From Oscillospiraceae bacterium (GTDB lineage: Bacteria > Bacillota > Clostridia > Oscillospirales > Oscillospiraceae): DNA of 44,537 nt. Each line of letters opens with the position of its first letter. Position 1 is the stretch's first letter. Under the pieces are notes generated by a model. It was not told where the DNA came from, did not search any database, and worked only from the letters and a program-made list of their open reading frames with translations. This document shows, piece after piece, positions 35,126-43,652 of the stretch. A program made the position numbers and the translations under genes. Where the stretch lies: NCBI GenBank assembly GCA_015068325.1, contig SVKQ01000017.1, positions 1-44,537 of the forward strand. Reading direction: 5' to 3'.

Positions 35126-35608
35126 TTAAGCCCTTCCCTTTCGTTTTAATTCCTCCGCCACCGGTGCGGGTACATACAGTTCCATCGGCTGGCCGTAGCG
35201 GATCATCTCGCGCACCATGGTGCTGCTGAAGTGCCGGTACTGTGCGCTGGCAGGCAACAGCACCGTCTCCAGCTGGGGACAGATACCCCGGTTGATGTCC
35301 GCCATCTGATATTCCTGGTCAAAATCAGTGGCGTTTCGCACACCCTTGACCAGCACATAAGCCTCTTTTGCCACGGCGTAATCCGCCAGCAAGCCGCTCC
35401 AGGACTCCACCTCCACATTGGCGATGTCCGCCACGGAGGCGCGGATCAGCGCCACGCGCTCGGTCTCCGAAAACATGTGCGAGTTCTTCTCGCAGTTCAC
35501 CATCACACACACATACACTTTGTCGAAACAGGTGGCTGCCCGGCGGATGATGTCCAGGTGGCCCAGCGTGATGGGATCAAAGCTGCCGGGATAGATTGCA
35601 CTGTTCAT
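35126..35608 (-). CDS. coaD: Phosphopantetheine adenylyltransferase
   Basis: The 160-residue nucleotidyltransferase has YPGSFDPITLGHLDII with the TxGH catalytic motif and VKGVRNATDFDQEYQMA. It joins 4'-phosphopantetheine with ATP to give dephospho-CoA, the penultimate step of CoA synthesis. A late SSTMVRE segment fits the family. Its ATG overlaps the rsmD stop (ATGA), the common bacterial rsmD-coaD pair. Confidence 0.97.
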   Translation of the reverse strand: MNSAIYPGSFDPITLGHLDIIRRAATCFDKVYVCVMVNCEKNSHMFSETERVALIRASVADIANVEVESWSGLLADYAVAKEAYVLVKGVRNATDFDQEYQMADINRGICPQLETVLLPASAQYRHFSSTMVREMIRYGQPMELYVPAPVAEELKRKGRA

Positions 35609-36162
35609 TCATGGCCCTCGTTTCCGCTGCGATGATACACCGTCAGCTTGATCTTGCCGTAGCGATACTCCCGATAGAGCCGATAGGGCGGCTGCACAGG
35701 AGGCAGCGTGTGATTCGCCGCGCTTTCCGCCATTATTATACCATGCCCGCGGCAAATGTCAAACGCTGTAATAGCCTCCAGCGCCTGATCCAGCAGGTCG
35801 CTCTGATAGGGCGGATCCAGGAAGATCAGATCGAATGTTTCGCCGCTGTGCAGATAGGCCAGCGCGTCGCCCCGTTTGATCCGGGCCCGGTCCGCCAGGC
35901 CGCACAGCTCCACGTTCTCCCGCACCAGCGCCGCGGCGTCGCTCCGCTGGTCCACGAACACGCACTCCGCCGCGCCGCGGCTCAGCGCCTCGATGCCCAG
36001 CTGGCCGGTGCCGGCAAACAGATCCAGCACCCGCCGGCCCTCGATGTCGAACTGGACGATGGAGAACATGCTCTCCTTCACCTTGTCGGTGGTGGGGCGG
36101 GTCTCCATGCCTGTCAGCTCCTTCAGCCGTCTGCCCCGGGCAGATCCGGTGATGACTCTCAT
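35605..36162 (-). CDS. rsmD: 16S rRNA (guanine-966 N2) methyltransferase
   Basis: The 185-residue methyltransferase has MRVITGSARGRRL, SAM motif VLDLFAGTGQLGIEALSRG and the catalytic FLDPPY. It methylates G966 in 16S rRNA. Stop and start codons overlap with coaD downstream and with the GDPD gene upstream (both ATGA), so the three are translationally coupled. Confidence 0.95.
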   Translation of the reverse strand: MRVITGSARGRRLKELTGMETRPTTDKVKESMFSIVQFDIEGRRVLDLFAGTGQLGIEALSRGAAECVFVDQRSDAAALVRENVELCGLADRARIKRGDALAYLHSGETFDLIFLDPPYQSDLLDQALEAITAFDICRGHGIIMAESAANHTLPPVQPPYRLYREYRYGKIKLTVYHRSGNEGHE

Positions 36163-37022
36163 ACGTGTTGCTCTCCTTTGGGATCGAATCGTTCAAAGAT
36201 GACCAGGCTTTTGTCCCGCTCGGCGTCTGCCATCTGGTCCCGGTCAGTGATGGTCCAGTTGACCTCCTGCACCCGGTAGAAGCGACGGCACCAGCGCACG
36301 CTCAGACATTTCCGGTCCTGATAGCGGTAGGCGATGAAATCCGGCACCGTCAGGAAGTTCATCAGCAGGTTGCCCAGGATAAACCGGTTCAGCTTGCTCA
36401 ATTGTCCCTCACCGCCGCGACGCAGGAACTGCTCGCTCAACTGGCCCCGGGCGATCTCAGGGCGGTTTCTCCGCAGCCACATAAGGCAGCGGGGATTGAA
36501 AGACTCCATGCAATAGCGCACACGATACCGGTCCAGCAGGGCGACGGCAGCAGCGGTCAGCTCGTCGTGATTGCCCCGGGCCGGCTTGAGCTCCACGATC
36601 AGCGGCGTCTGGTCCTCAAAGAGGGCCAGCACCTCCTCCAGCAGGGGAACTGTCTCGTCGGTACCCTCCAGGCGATACTGCTTCAGTTCCTCCGCAGTCA
36701 GGTCCTCCACCTCCACGTCCGCGCCGGCGGTGCGGCGGAGGCTACTGTCGTGGATGACGGCCAGCCGGCCGTCCCGCAGCAGGTGCACATCCAGTTCCGC
36801 GCCGAAGCGGTGCTCGACCGCCCGGCGAAAGGCCGCCATGGAATTCTCCGGCACAATGGGCTTGTCATGATAACCCCGGTGGGCATAGCGCCACAGCCGC
36901 AGATACTTCCAGTCCGGGTGGCCCCGGCGGCACCGCAGTGCCAGCGTATAGAGTTCACCCAGGACCAGCAGGATCAACAGGATCAGCAGTACGATCCATA
37001 GCGCTCTCTCTTTAATCGGCAT
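36159..37022 (-). CDS. Membrane-anchored glycerophosphodiester phosphodiesterase family protein
   Basis: The 287-residue protein has one N-terminal membrane helix (about 8-28) and a TIM-barrel GDPD domain with AHRGYHDKPIVPENS, ELDVHLLRDG, VIHDSSL and VELKPA. These carry the metal and catalytic His residues. The family splits glycerophosphodiesters into glycerol 3-phosphate and an alcohol. The start at 37022 follows GGAGG and overlaps the upstream transporter gene by 11 nt. The active site probably faces the cytoplasm or outside depending on helix orientation, which I cannot decide. Confidence 0.88.
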   Translation of the reverse strand: MPIKERALWIVLLILLILLVLGELYTLALRCRRGHPDWKYLRLWRYAHRGYHDKPIVPENSMAAFRRAVEHRFGAELDVHLLRDGRLAVIHDSSLRRTAGADVEVEDLTAEELKQYRLEGTDETVPLLEEVLALFEDQTPLIVELKPARGNHDELTAAAVALLDRYRVRYCMESFNPRCLMWLRRNRPEIARGQLSEQFLRRGGEGQLSKLNRFILGNLLMNFLTVPDFIAYRYQDRKCLSVRWCRRFYRVQEVNWTITDRDQMADAERDKSLVIFERFDPKGEQHV

Positions 37023-38568
37023 CCATATCCTCCAGGGCCTCCAGGCCCTTTTTTGCCTCCGGCTTGCTGTCGCCGTGGCGGACAAAGTACATGCTCACCA
37101 GGGCCAGCGCCACGAAAATGGCCGCATAGGGGAACAGGATGCGCATGCCCAACTTATCCATCAGCAATCCGGAGAGCATGGGCGTGGCCACTTGGGCTGC
37201 CATGGAGGCGGTGTAGTAAAAGCCGGTGTAGCGGCCCACATCGCCGCCGCTGGCCAACTCCACCACCATAGGGAAGGAGTTGACATTGATGGTGGCCCAG
37301 GCAATGCCCGCCAGGGCGAACATGGCGTTCATCAGCAGGGTAGGGCTCTCCGCCCGGAGGAAACCCGCCACGCCGAAGGCCACCGTCAGCATCACCACAC
37401 CGGCCATGATGGTCCTCTTCCGGCCCACCTTGCTGGCCACGATACCCACCGGCAGATAGGCCACGATAGCCGCCGCCTGGGCGATGATGAGCGTCAGGTT
37501 ATAGTCCTTGTGCAGGATGTTGGTGGCATAGACGGAGTACTTGCTGGTGACGGCGTTGTAGCCGAAGAACCACAGCACGATGCTCAGCAGGATGAAGAGC
37601 AGGGAGCGCATTTCATCCGGAGAGAGCTTGCGTTTCTCCGTCTCGACAGTCTCCTCTTCCTCCTGGATGCCATATTCCACGCTGTCACGCTGCATCTGCC
37701 GGGCCCACTCCACCTCGCGGACGGTCAGCAGAAAGATGACCAATGCCGCCAGCATGATGGCCGCGATGACGGCAAAGTAGCCGGTATAGCTCATGAGGCT
37801 GTTGCGCACGGCGGAGGTGGCAAACACCATACCCAGCGCCAGCACCAGGATGCCTCCGGCGGAGCCCATCAGGTTGATGACGGCGTTGGCCTTGGAGCGC
37901 AGCGGCTTCATGGTCACGTCCGGCATCAGCGCCACCGCCGGTGAACGGAACACCGACATGGACACCAGGATGATCAGCAACAGCACCACGAAGAACACCA
38001 GCGTGGTGGGGTGTTCCGCCGTGACCTGCCAGGCATAGGCCTGGCGGGCAGGCACCACGTAGTCGGTGTACTCGGGATTGGTAACGGTTTTATCCCCGGC
38101 GGTGATTTGGCTGGTGACGGCGGCAAACTGCTCCGCCGTGTACTTTTCACTGAGAACGTACTTCTCACCGTCGGGCGTCAGCAGCTGGGCGTCCGCCTCC
38201 TTCTCATAGATGGCGGTCAGCGCCGCGGGATCATCGATGGCGGACACATCGGAGATGTTTCGCAGCTGGGCGCCGTCCACAAAGGACAGGCACACCAGCG
38301 TCACCGCGGCGACCAGCGTGCCGAAGACGATGAAGGGCGTGCGGCGGCCCCGCTTGCCCTGGTGCCGGTCGGAGATGGCGCCGAACAAGGGCAGCAGTGC
38401 CAGTGCCAGGATGTTGTCCAGCGCCATGATGACGCCGGACCAGGCCTGCCGCATGCCGAATTTGTTGGTCAGGATCAGGGGAATGGTGTTGTCGTAGGAC
38501 TGCCAGAAGGCGCAGATCAGGAAAAAGGCGAAGCCCACCAGGATGGTGCGTTTGTAGTTGAGTTTCAT
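37012..38568 (-). CDS. MFS transporter (SLC45/sugar-type)
   Basis: The 518-residue protein has two six-helix halves. The MFS loop 2-3 motif reads GAISDRHQGKRGRRTPF, which resembles SLC45/GPH-type sugar transporters. An unusual hydrophilic stretch of about 90 residues (about 100-190, with DGEKYVLSEKYTAEQ) sits in an outer loop of the first half. Another acidic cytoplasmic segment separates the halves (EEEETVETEKRK). Substrate unknown. GGAGGATATGAG precedes the start at 38568, which overlaps the HAD gene stop as ATGA. The neighbours, a HAD phosphatase and a GDPD, hint at a phosphorylated sugar or glycerol compound. Confidence 0.85.
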   Translation of the reverse strand: MKLNYKRTILVGFAFFLICAFWQSYDNTIPLILTNKFGMRQAWSGVIMALDNILALALLPLFGAISDRHQGKRGRRTPFIVFGTLVAAVTLVCLSFVDGAQLRNISDVSAIDDPAALTAIYEKEADAQLLTPDGEKYVLSEKYTAEQFAAVTSQITAGDKTVTNPEYTDYVVPARQAYAWQVTAEHPTTLVFFVVLLLIILVSMSVFRSPAVALMPDVTMKPLRSKANAVINLMGSAGGILVLALGMVFATSAVRNSLMSYTGYFAVIAAIMLAALVIFLLTVREVEWARQMQRDSVEYGIQEEEETVETEKRKLSPDEMRSLLFILLSIVLWFFGYNAVTSKYSVYATNILHKDYNLTLIIAQAAAIVAYLPVGIVASKVGRKRTIMAGVVMLTVAFGVAGFLRAESPTLLMNAMFALAGIAWATINVNSFPMVVELASGGDVGRYTGFYYTASMAAQVATPMLSGLLMDKLGMRILFPYAAIFVALALVSMYFVRHGDSKPEAKKGLEALEDMDAD

Positions 38569-39353
38569 CTCATATCCTCCCAAACACTCTTGATATCTTG
38601 ATAGACCCACGTGGGGTGGATGTCAAACCTCTCGATGTCCGCCCGGACGCCCTCGCCGGAGAGGACGAAGATGCTGTCGATGCCGGCGTTGACGCCGCAG
38701 GCCACGTCCGTATAGATCCGGTCGCCGATGATGACGGCCTGCTCCGAGGCAAAGCCTGTCCGCTCCAGGGCCAGCTCCACCATAGCCGGCCGCGGCTTGC
38801 CGATGAACAGCGGCTGGCGGCCGGTAGCGCGGGTCAGCATGGCGCACACGCTGCCGCAGTCCGGCACGCTGCCATACCAGGTGGGGCAGACCCAGTCCGG
38901 ATTGGTGGCGATCCACTCCGCCCCGCCGTTCAGCAGGATACAGGCGTCCTCCAGCTTTTGAAAGGTCAGTTCCGTGTCGAAGCCGCACAGCAGCACGTCC
39001 GCGCCGCCGCGGCTCGCGGTCACTGGGATGCCGGCCGCCTGCAGCTGGCGGTAAAAGGAGTGGGTGCCGAATACATAGCAGCGCCGCCCGGGCAGATGCC
39101 TCTGCAGATAGCGTATGGTGGCGTCCGTCGAGGTAAGGAAATCCTCCTCCGCGGCGGAGATGCCCAACCGGGCCATCTTTTCGATGTAGCCCTCCACACC
39201 GCGGGAAGAGTTGTTGGTGAGGAACAGATACCGCCCGCCGATCCGGCGCACACGGGCCAGAAAGTCCGGCACACCATCGAAGAGCCGCTCGTCCAGATAG
39301 AGGGTGCCGTCCATATCCAGCAGGAACAGACGCTTGTCCCGCAGCGACGCCAT
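38565..39353 (-). CDS. HAD-IIA phosphatase (NagD/AraL-like)
   Basis: The 262-residue protein has HAD motif I FLLDMDGTLYLDE, motif II FLTNNSSRGVEGY, motif III with Lys in IGKPRP, and motif IV GDRIYTDVACG. The C2b cap between them is typical of the NagD/p-nitrophenyl phosphatase group, which removes phosphate from sugar phosphates and nucleotides. The substrate cannot be deduced. The start at 39353 follows GGGGGAGGGGATCGC; it opens a six-gene run to the coiled-coil gene. Confidence 0.9.
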   Translation of the reverse strand: MASLRDKRLFLLDMDGTLYLDERLFDGVPDFLARVRRIGGRYLFLTNNSSRGVEGYIEKMARLGISAAEEDFLTSTDATIRYLQRHLPGRRCYVFGTHSFYRQLQAAGIPVTASRGGADVLLCGFDTELTFQKLEDACILLNGGAEWIATNPDWVCPTWYGSVPDCGSVCAMLTRATGRQPLFIGKPRPAMVELALERTGFASEQAVIIGDRIYTDVACGVNAGIDSIFVLSGEGVRADIERFDIHPTWVYQDIKSVWEDMR

Positions 39354-39387
39354 GCGATCCCCTCCCCCGGTGCAAAGTACACAATTC

Positions 39388-39416
39388 AGCATAGCACAAA
39401 GCCGCCCGCTGCGCAA
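39388..39416 (-). promoter_or_regulatory. Possible promoter for the HAD-to-coaD run
   Basis: On the minus strand TTGCGC, a 17-nt spacer, then TATGCT. It overlaps the preceding terminator hairpin. Confidence 0.45.
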
Positions 39417-39431
39417 GCGGGACGGCTTTGT
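39396..39431 (-). terminator. Hairpin after the GerA-family gene
   Basis: A 15-bp stem with one bulge and a 5-nt loop (ACAAAGCCG and CGGCTTTGT form the outer part). It begins 20 nt after the gerA-type stop; the T stretch is poor. Confidence 0.55.
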
Positions 39432-39451
39432 TTCCGCATAAAAAACAGCCG

Positions 39452-40858
39452 CTATGTGTTCTCGCGACTGATGGGGCGGCGGTGGAGCAGCGCCCACAGG
39501 GCGTGGCCGTCGAAGGGGAGCAGCGGATAGAGGTAGCCGCGGCCCACCAGAGGGCGGGTGGTGGCGACGAGCAGGAGGATACACGCTACGCCCAGGCCGA
39601 AGCCCCACCAGCCCAGCAGCCAGATCAGCAGCAGCAGTCCGATGCGGCAGAGCTTGCAGGCGTAGCCCATCTCGTAGCTGTGCTGGGCATAGTTGGCCAC
39701 CGCCACGAAGGCCATGTATACCAGCACCTCCGGTACCAGCCAGCGGGAACGGACGGCGAAGTCTCCCAGGATCAGCGCCCCCAGCATGCTGAAGGAGTTG
39801 CTCAGGGCGTTGGGCGTGTTCAGCGAGGCCAGCTTCAAAATGTCGATGATGAACTCCACCAGCAGCAGCTGCAGGATCAGCGGCACGGCAATATCCCCCT
39901 CTACCAGCAGGAAACGGAGAGCATCCGGCAAATGGACCGGATCGTTGACCAACAGATACCACATGGGAGTGATGAACAGCGTCATGGTCAGCACCGCCAG
40001 CCGGATCAGACGCAGATAGGAGCCGATCAACGGTGGAAAATAGTAGTCGTTGACCTCCTCGGCAAAGCTGAAGACGGTGGTGGGCAGAATCATGGCGGAG
40101 GAGGAATTGTCCATCATCAGCAGAACGTTGCCCTCCATCAGGCAGGAGGCCGCCACATCGGGTCGCTCCGTATATCGTATTTTGGGAAAGGGGTTATACC
40201 ACTGGCGGGGCGACAAGCACTCCGCCACGCTCTCCTGGCTCATGGAGAGGGAACGCACGTCGATGGCGGCCAACTTGGTCCGCAGCTCCGCCAGCAGCGC
40301 CTCGTCCGCCAGGCCCTCCATGTAGCACACGGCCACGTCCAGTCCCGTCCGGCCGCCCACCTGGTGGGGCTCCAGCGTCAGGGCGCTGCTGCGGACACGG
40401 CGGCGCAGCAGCGCGGCGTTGCGCATCAGGCTCTCCCCAAAGCCGTCATGGCTGCCCCGCAGCACCCGGCTGGAATCCGGCTCTTCCACCGCCCGCAGGG
40501 GAAACTGCTTGGCGTCCAGCAGGACGACGCCGTCGAAGCCCTCAATCAGCAGCAGCGTCTTGCCGGCAAATACCGCCGTCACCGCCCGGCATCGGTCCGT
40601 CTCCACCGTTACATCGGCGATGCTGACATAGCGCTCCAGAAAATCCTGCAGGCTGCCGATCCCTCTGAAATCCGGCACCGCCAGCCACACAGCGATCATC
40701 CGCTCCAGCACCGCGTCGTCGGCGTAGCCATTGACCACCCACAGCTTAGCCCGGCGCCCGCCGATCCGCAGCACGCGGCTGGTCATGTCGAAACTGCGGC
40801 CGTCGCCCAGCAACGCATCCAGTTCCGCTGCGCAGTGCGCAAAATCCATTCCTCTCAT
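39452..40858 (-). CDS. GerA-family spore germination protein (SpoVAF/GerAA-like)
   Basis: The 468-residue protein has a cytoplasmic N-terminal part (1-270) with family segments such as GRTGLDVAVCYMEGLAD and IRYTERPDVAASCLMEGNVLLMMDNS. A C-terminal membrane part of about 5 helices follows, containing NDYYFPPLIGSYLRLIRL and the conserved PTALSNS-like segment LNTPNALSNSFSMLG. GerA-family A subunits sense germinants in the spore inner membrane. The protein is alone, with no B or C subunit nearby, which points to the SpoVAF branch. The start at 40858 follows GGGAGG. A forespore-type promoter lies upstream. Confidence 0.9.
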   Translation of the reverse strand: MRGMDFAHCAAELDALLGDGRSFDMTSRVLRIGGRRAKLWVVNGYADDAVLERMIAVWLAVPDFRGIGSLQDFLERYVSIADVTVETDRCRAVTAVFAGKTLLLIEGFDGVVLLDAKQFPLRAVEEPDSSRVLRGSHDGFGESLMRNAALLRRRVRSSALTLEPHQVGGRTGLDVAVCYMEGLADEALLAELRTKLAAIDVRSLSMSQESVAECLSPRQWYNPFPKIRYTERPDVAASCLMEGNVLLMMDNSSSAMILPTTVFSFAEEVNDYYFPPLIGSYLRLIRLAVLTMTLFITPMWYLLVNDPVHLPDALRFLLVEGDIAVPLILQLLLVEFIIDILKLASLNTPNALSNSFSMLGALILGDFAVRSRWLVPEVLVYMAFVAVANYAQHSYEMGYACKLCRIGLLLLIWLLGWWGFGLGVACILLLVATTRPLVGRGYLYPLLPFDGHALWALLHRRPISRENT

Positions 40859-40880
40859 CTGCCGCCTCCCGCTTTTTCCA

Positions 40881-40910
40881 TAGTATGGGGCACGGCGGCG
40901 GCGATTATTC
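40881..40910 (-). promoter_or_regulatory. Forespore (sigma-G/sigma-F type) promoter of the GerA gene
   Basis: On the minus strand GAATA, an 18-nt spacer, then CATACTA. Both fit the known GHATR and CATNHTA elements of forespore sigma factors. It lies about 25 nt upstream of the start codon. Confidence 0.7.
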
Positions 40911-40922
40911 CGCCCGGAGGGT

Positions 40923-40958
40923 ATAAAAGCGGCGGACGGAACTGCATCCGTCCGCCGC
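40923..40958 (-). terminator. Terminator of the LysR / DUF2156-GNAT transcript
   Basis: GCGGCGGACGGA and TCCGTCCGCCGC form a 12-bp perfect stem with a 6-nt loop. On the minus strand TTTTATA follows. Confidence 0.85.
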
Positions 40959-40969
40959 AAAGGCATCTC

Positions 40970-42370
40970 TTACACGGTCTTGATGAAATAGTAGAAAGTC
41001 TCATCCTCCCCGCTGCGCCGCATACAGGAAGAGAGCATTTTGAAGGAGGCCGCGTTCTCCTTGCAGCACTTGGCCACTACCTTGCCCAGGCCCAGCCGGT
41101 ACAGCGCCCACTCCGCCGCTGCAGCAAAGGCCTCGGTGCCGTAGCCGTGGCCGGCGAACGCCGGCGCGATACGGCAGCCCAGCTCGGCGCCGCCCTTCCA
41201 GTCGAAGTTGTAGAGCACCGCCTCACCGATGAGGCAGCCCTCCAGCCGCACGGCAAAGTTTACCGCCAGATGCCGGTCAAAGTCCCGGCGGGCCACATCC
41301 AGGAAGTACTCCTCCGTCAGCTCGCCCTTCAGGTCGGCCCGGTAGTCGTAGCCCCACCAGCGGTTGCGCTCGTCGTCCAGACAGAGGGCGTTATAGGCCG
41401 TCTTGTCCGCCTCCCGCAGTGCGTCCAGCGTCAGTCTCTCCGTTGTCAGCGAGGGAATGGCGTCCCAGTCATCCAGCTCACAGCCGATGGCAAAATGCAC
41501 CTTGCTGCCCAGTTCCGCCGGCAGATACTGCATCTTGGAGGTACGCAGGCCCTTGTCCCGGGCGTCATCCTCCCGGTTAATCCACTGGCAGTCGCCCCCA
41601 AAACGGACGGCAAAGGCCTGCACCAACGCGGGATAGACGCCCTCATAGGAGTAGAGGGCCTTCTCCACGTGGATCACCAGCGTGCTGCCGCACTTCTCCG
41701 CCAGGCAGACGGCAATCAGCTTCCCGTCCACCTCCAGAGCGCCGGTGCGGAACCAGCCCGTATCCAGCAGGGTGAACATCTCCCTGGCGTTGGCCAGTTC
41801 CCGCACCGCCCGGGGATCGTCCCCCTTTTGGAATTCCGCCCCATAGGCTTCCCAAAACGCGTCGAGCCGCGGTGCATCCGCCGTCGTCAGCTCCACGAAG
41901 CGGGCCTGGGGGTACCCCTTCCGGAACTTGTTGATGTGGTTGCGCTGGCCGCTGTAGCGACGGCCGGCAAAGGACGCCATGTCGGCGGCGCGGTAGAGAT
42001 AATCCTTCCACACCCGCTCGTTGGTCAGCGTCACCCGGGCATAGCGGCCGCACAGCAGTGCCGTCTGCTCCGCCGGCACCACCGAGATCACCGGGCGGAG
42101 GCCCTTTTGGGTGCAATAATCCTCAATGGCGGTCAGGGCGGCGTCCATGTCGCCCTCCGGTCCCGGTACCGGCAGGTCGAACTCCACCTTCCCGCCGATA
42201 CAGTTGCAGACCACCAGGCAGCCGGCTGCCTCCGCAAAAGCCGGGTTCAGATAGCCACGCCACATCACCTTGGTGCCCGCGGCATACTCACACAGCCGGT
42301 AATCACAGTTTTCATAGTAACGCCGTATCACATGGGCGTTCTGGGGTGTTACTTTTTCAAAAGTCAGCAT
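40970..42370 (-). CDS. DUF2156 (lysyltransferase-like) and GNAT acetyltransferase fusion
   Basis: The 466-residue soluble protein appears to join two GNAT-fold parts. Residues 1 to about 295 resemble DUF2156/phosphatidylglycerol-lysyltransferase C-terminal domains (SGQRNHINKFRKGYPQ, DGKLIAVCLAEK, QWINREDDARDKGLRTSK). Residues about 305-466 form an ordinary GNAT domain (TERLTLDALREAD, IAPAFAGHGYGTEAF, NAASFKMLSS). There are no membrane helices, unlike MprF. Substrate unknown; an aminoacyl or acyl transfer to lipid, peptide or amine is possible. It begins 27 nt after the LysR gene stop, so the two are cotranscribed. The start follows AGAGGA. Confidence 0.82.
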   Translation of the reverse strand: MLTFEKVTPQNAHVIRRYYENCDYRLCEYAAGTKVMWRGYLNPAFAEAAGCLVVCNCIGGKVEFDLPVPGPEGDMDAALTAIEDYCTQKGLRPVISVVPAEQTALLCGRYARVTLTNERVWKDYLYRAADMASFAGRRYSGQRNHINKFRKGYPQARFVELTTADAPRLDAFWEAYGAEFQKGDDPRAVRELANAREMFTLLDTGWFRTGALEVDGKLIAVCLAEKCGSTLVIHVEKALYSYEGVYPALVQAFAVRFGGDCQWINREDDARDKGLRTSKMQYLPAELGSKVHFAIGCELDDWDAIPSLTTERLTLDALREADKTAYNALCLDDERNRWWGYDYRADLKGELTEEYFLDVARRDFDRHLAVNFAVRLEGCLIGEAVLYNFDWKGGAELGCRIAPAFAGHGYGTEAFAAAAEWALYRLGLGKVVAKCCKENAASFKMLSSCMRRSGEDETFYYFIKTV

Positions 42371-42397
42371 ACTATCCTCTGCTTTTCGTGTGATTTT

Positions 42398-43270
42398 TTA
42401 CAGCTTGTCCACCATCTTCCGGACCTCGGCAATGAACTGCCGTGCTGCCGGCCGCAGTTCCCGCCGCAAGGGCAGCGCCACGCCCAGTTCCCGGAAGGCC
42501 GGTGGATCAATGGGCAGTGCCTGCACCGCGCTCTGCCGGCCCTGCAGCACCAGTTCCGACAGCACGCTGATGCCCAGGCCGTGCTCCACCATGGAGATGA
42601 TGGCGCTGTCGCTGATCCGGTTCTGGCCCACCAACGGCTGCACACCGCAGCGGCTCATCACCCGCATGGTATCCAGGTGCAAGCCCGGCGAGGCCGTCAT
42701 CAGTTCCTGGCCGTCAAACCGGCTGACGGGAAAGGACGTGGCCCCGTGCAGGTCGTAGTCCGGCGGCAGGATCACCAGCAGCGGGTCGTCCTTCAGGTGG
42801 ATCCAATCGGCGTTGACGTTCTCCTGCCGGCTGGCAAAGCACATATCCACCCGGTCCTCCTGCAGCCAGCGGTATACGTCGTCCACATTGCCCATGCGGA
42901 GATTGACGCTCACGTTGGGGTGGCTGGCGCGGAATTGCTGGATCACCTCCGGCAGCCAGTGGACGGCGATGCTGGCATAGGAGGCCACGCGGATGGTCTC
43001 CTCCTGGTCGCTGTTCACCAGCGCCACCTCCCGCTCCAGCGTCTCCACCGCCGACAGGCAATCCTGCACCAGGGGGAAGATCCGCTCGCCGCCGGCGGTC
43101 AGCCGCACGCCGGAGCGGTCCCGCACCAGGACGGGGAAGCCCAATTCCTTTTCCAGCGCATTCATCATGTGGGTCAGCCCGGACTGGGTATAGCCCAGCA
43201 CCTCGGCAGCCCGGGTGAAGCTGCCCAGCCGCACCGCCGCCGCCAGCGCCTCCAGCTTCTTCGTGTCCAT
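42398..43270 (-). CDS. LysR-family transcriptional regulator
   Basis: The 290-residue protein has the typical LysR N-terminal winged HTH (LEALAAAVRLGSFTRAAEVLGYTQSGLTHMMNALE) and a periplasmic-binding-like effector domain (about 90-290). The start at 43270 follows GGGGTGAGCC. LysR proteins usually control neighbouring genes in response to a small molecule; the adjacent target candidate is the DUF2156-GNAT gene in the same operon. The effector is unknown. A strong promoter lies upstream. Confidence 0.92.
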   Translation of the reverse strand: MDTKKLEALAAAVRLGSFTRAAEVLGYTQSGLTHMMNALEKELGFPVLVRDRSGVRLTAGGERIFPLVQDCLSAVETLEREVALVNSDQEETIRVASYASIAVHWLPEVIQQFRASHPNVSVNLRMGNVDDVYRWLQEDRVDMCFASRQENVNADWIHLKDDPLLVILPPDYDLHGATSFPVSRFDGQELMTASPGLHLDTMRVMSRCGVQPLVGQNRISDSAIISMVEHGLGISVLSELVLQGRQSAVQALPIDPPAFRELGVALPLRRELRPAARQFIAEVRKMVDKL

Positions 43271-43308
43271 TGGCTCACCCCCCATACATGAGTTTTTTTC
43301 ATATCGTT

Positions 43309-43337
43309 ATTATAAACGAAAATCCAGTGCCTGGCAA
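43309..43337 (-). promoter_or_regulatory. Sigma-A promoter for the LysR gene
   Basis: On the minus strand TTGCCA, a 17-nt spacer, then a perfect TATAAT, about 40 nt upstream of the ATG. Confidence 0.8.
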
Positions 43338-43613
43338 GGCAAACAACGTGTATTTCCACCATTTTGTCGTTTTCCCGACAGACGTTGCAGCAGCGCCCCT
43401 CCCCTTTGTACATCATGACGACTTCTCATGGAAATATGAAAAACCGTCGCTTTACATTTGCGCTCTGCCGCAGTACAGTATGTGCAGCGAATCTCGAAAG
43501 AGACGAGCATCCTTTCTATCCTCAAAATGGTCGGCGTCTTGCCTCGGCGCCGACGCTCCGGAGCCACCCTTCTCCGGAGGGACCCTTTCTTTGTTCTCTC
43601 CAGAACAAACAGT
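43338..43613. other. Gene-free structured intergenic stretch
   Basis: No supported gene is seen in these 276 bases. The right half (43530-43579) holds GTCGGCG/CGCCGAC as a hairpin and two copies of the palindrome CTCCGGAG (43556-43563, 43572-43579). It may be a dispersed intergenic repeat or an untranslated RNA, but one window cannot show this. Confidence 0.4.
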
Positions 43614-43639
43614 AAACGCCGGCCGAAAGGCCGGCGTTT
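43614..43639 (-). terminator. Terminator of the DtxR/MntR-like gene
   Basis: AAACGCCGGCC and GGCCGGCGTTT form an 11-bp perfect stem with a 4-nt loop, 13 nt after the stop codon. Confidence 0.8.
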
Positions 43640-43652
43640 TCTCATGCGTCCG

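Noticed and set aside
39428-43291. A plus-strand open frame of about 1287 codons
   Set aside because: It is antisense to the gerA-type, DUF2156-GNAT and LysR genes, all of which have clear motifs and ribosome sites. Its composition is of the shadow type.
43174-43416. Small minus-strand frame with a CCNVCRENDK stretch
   Set aside because: It runs in another frame through the LysR start and promoter, has no good ribosome site and no conserved context.
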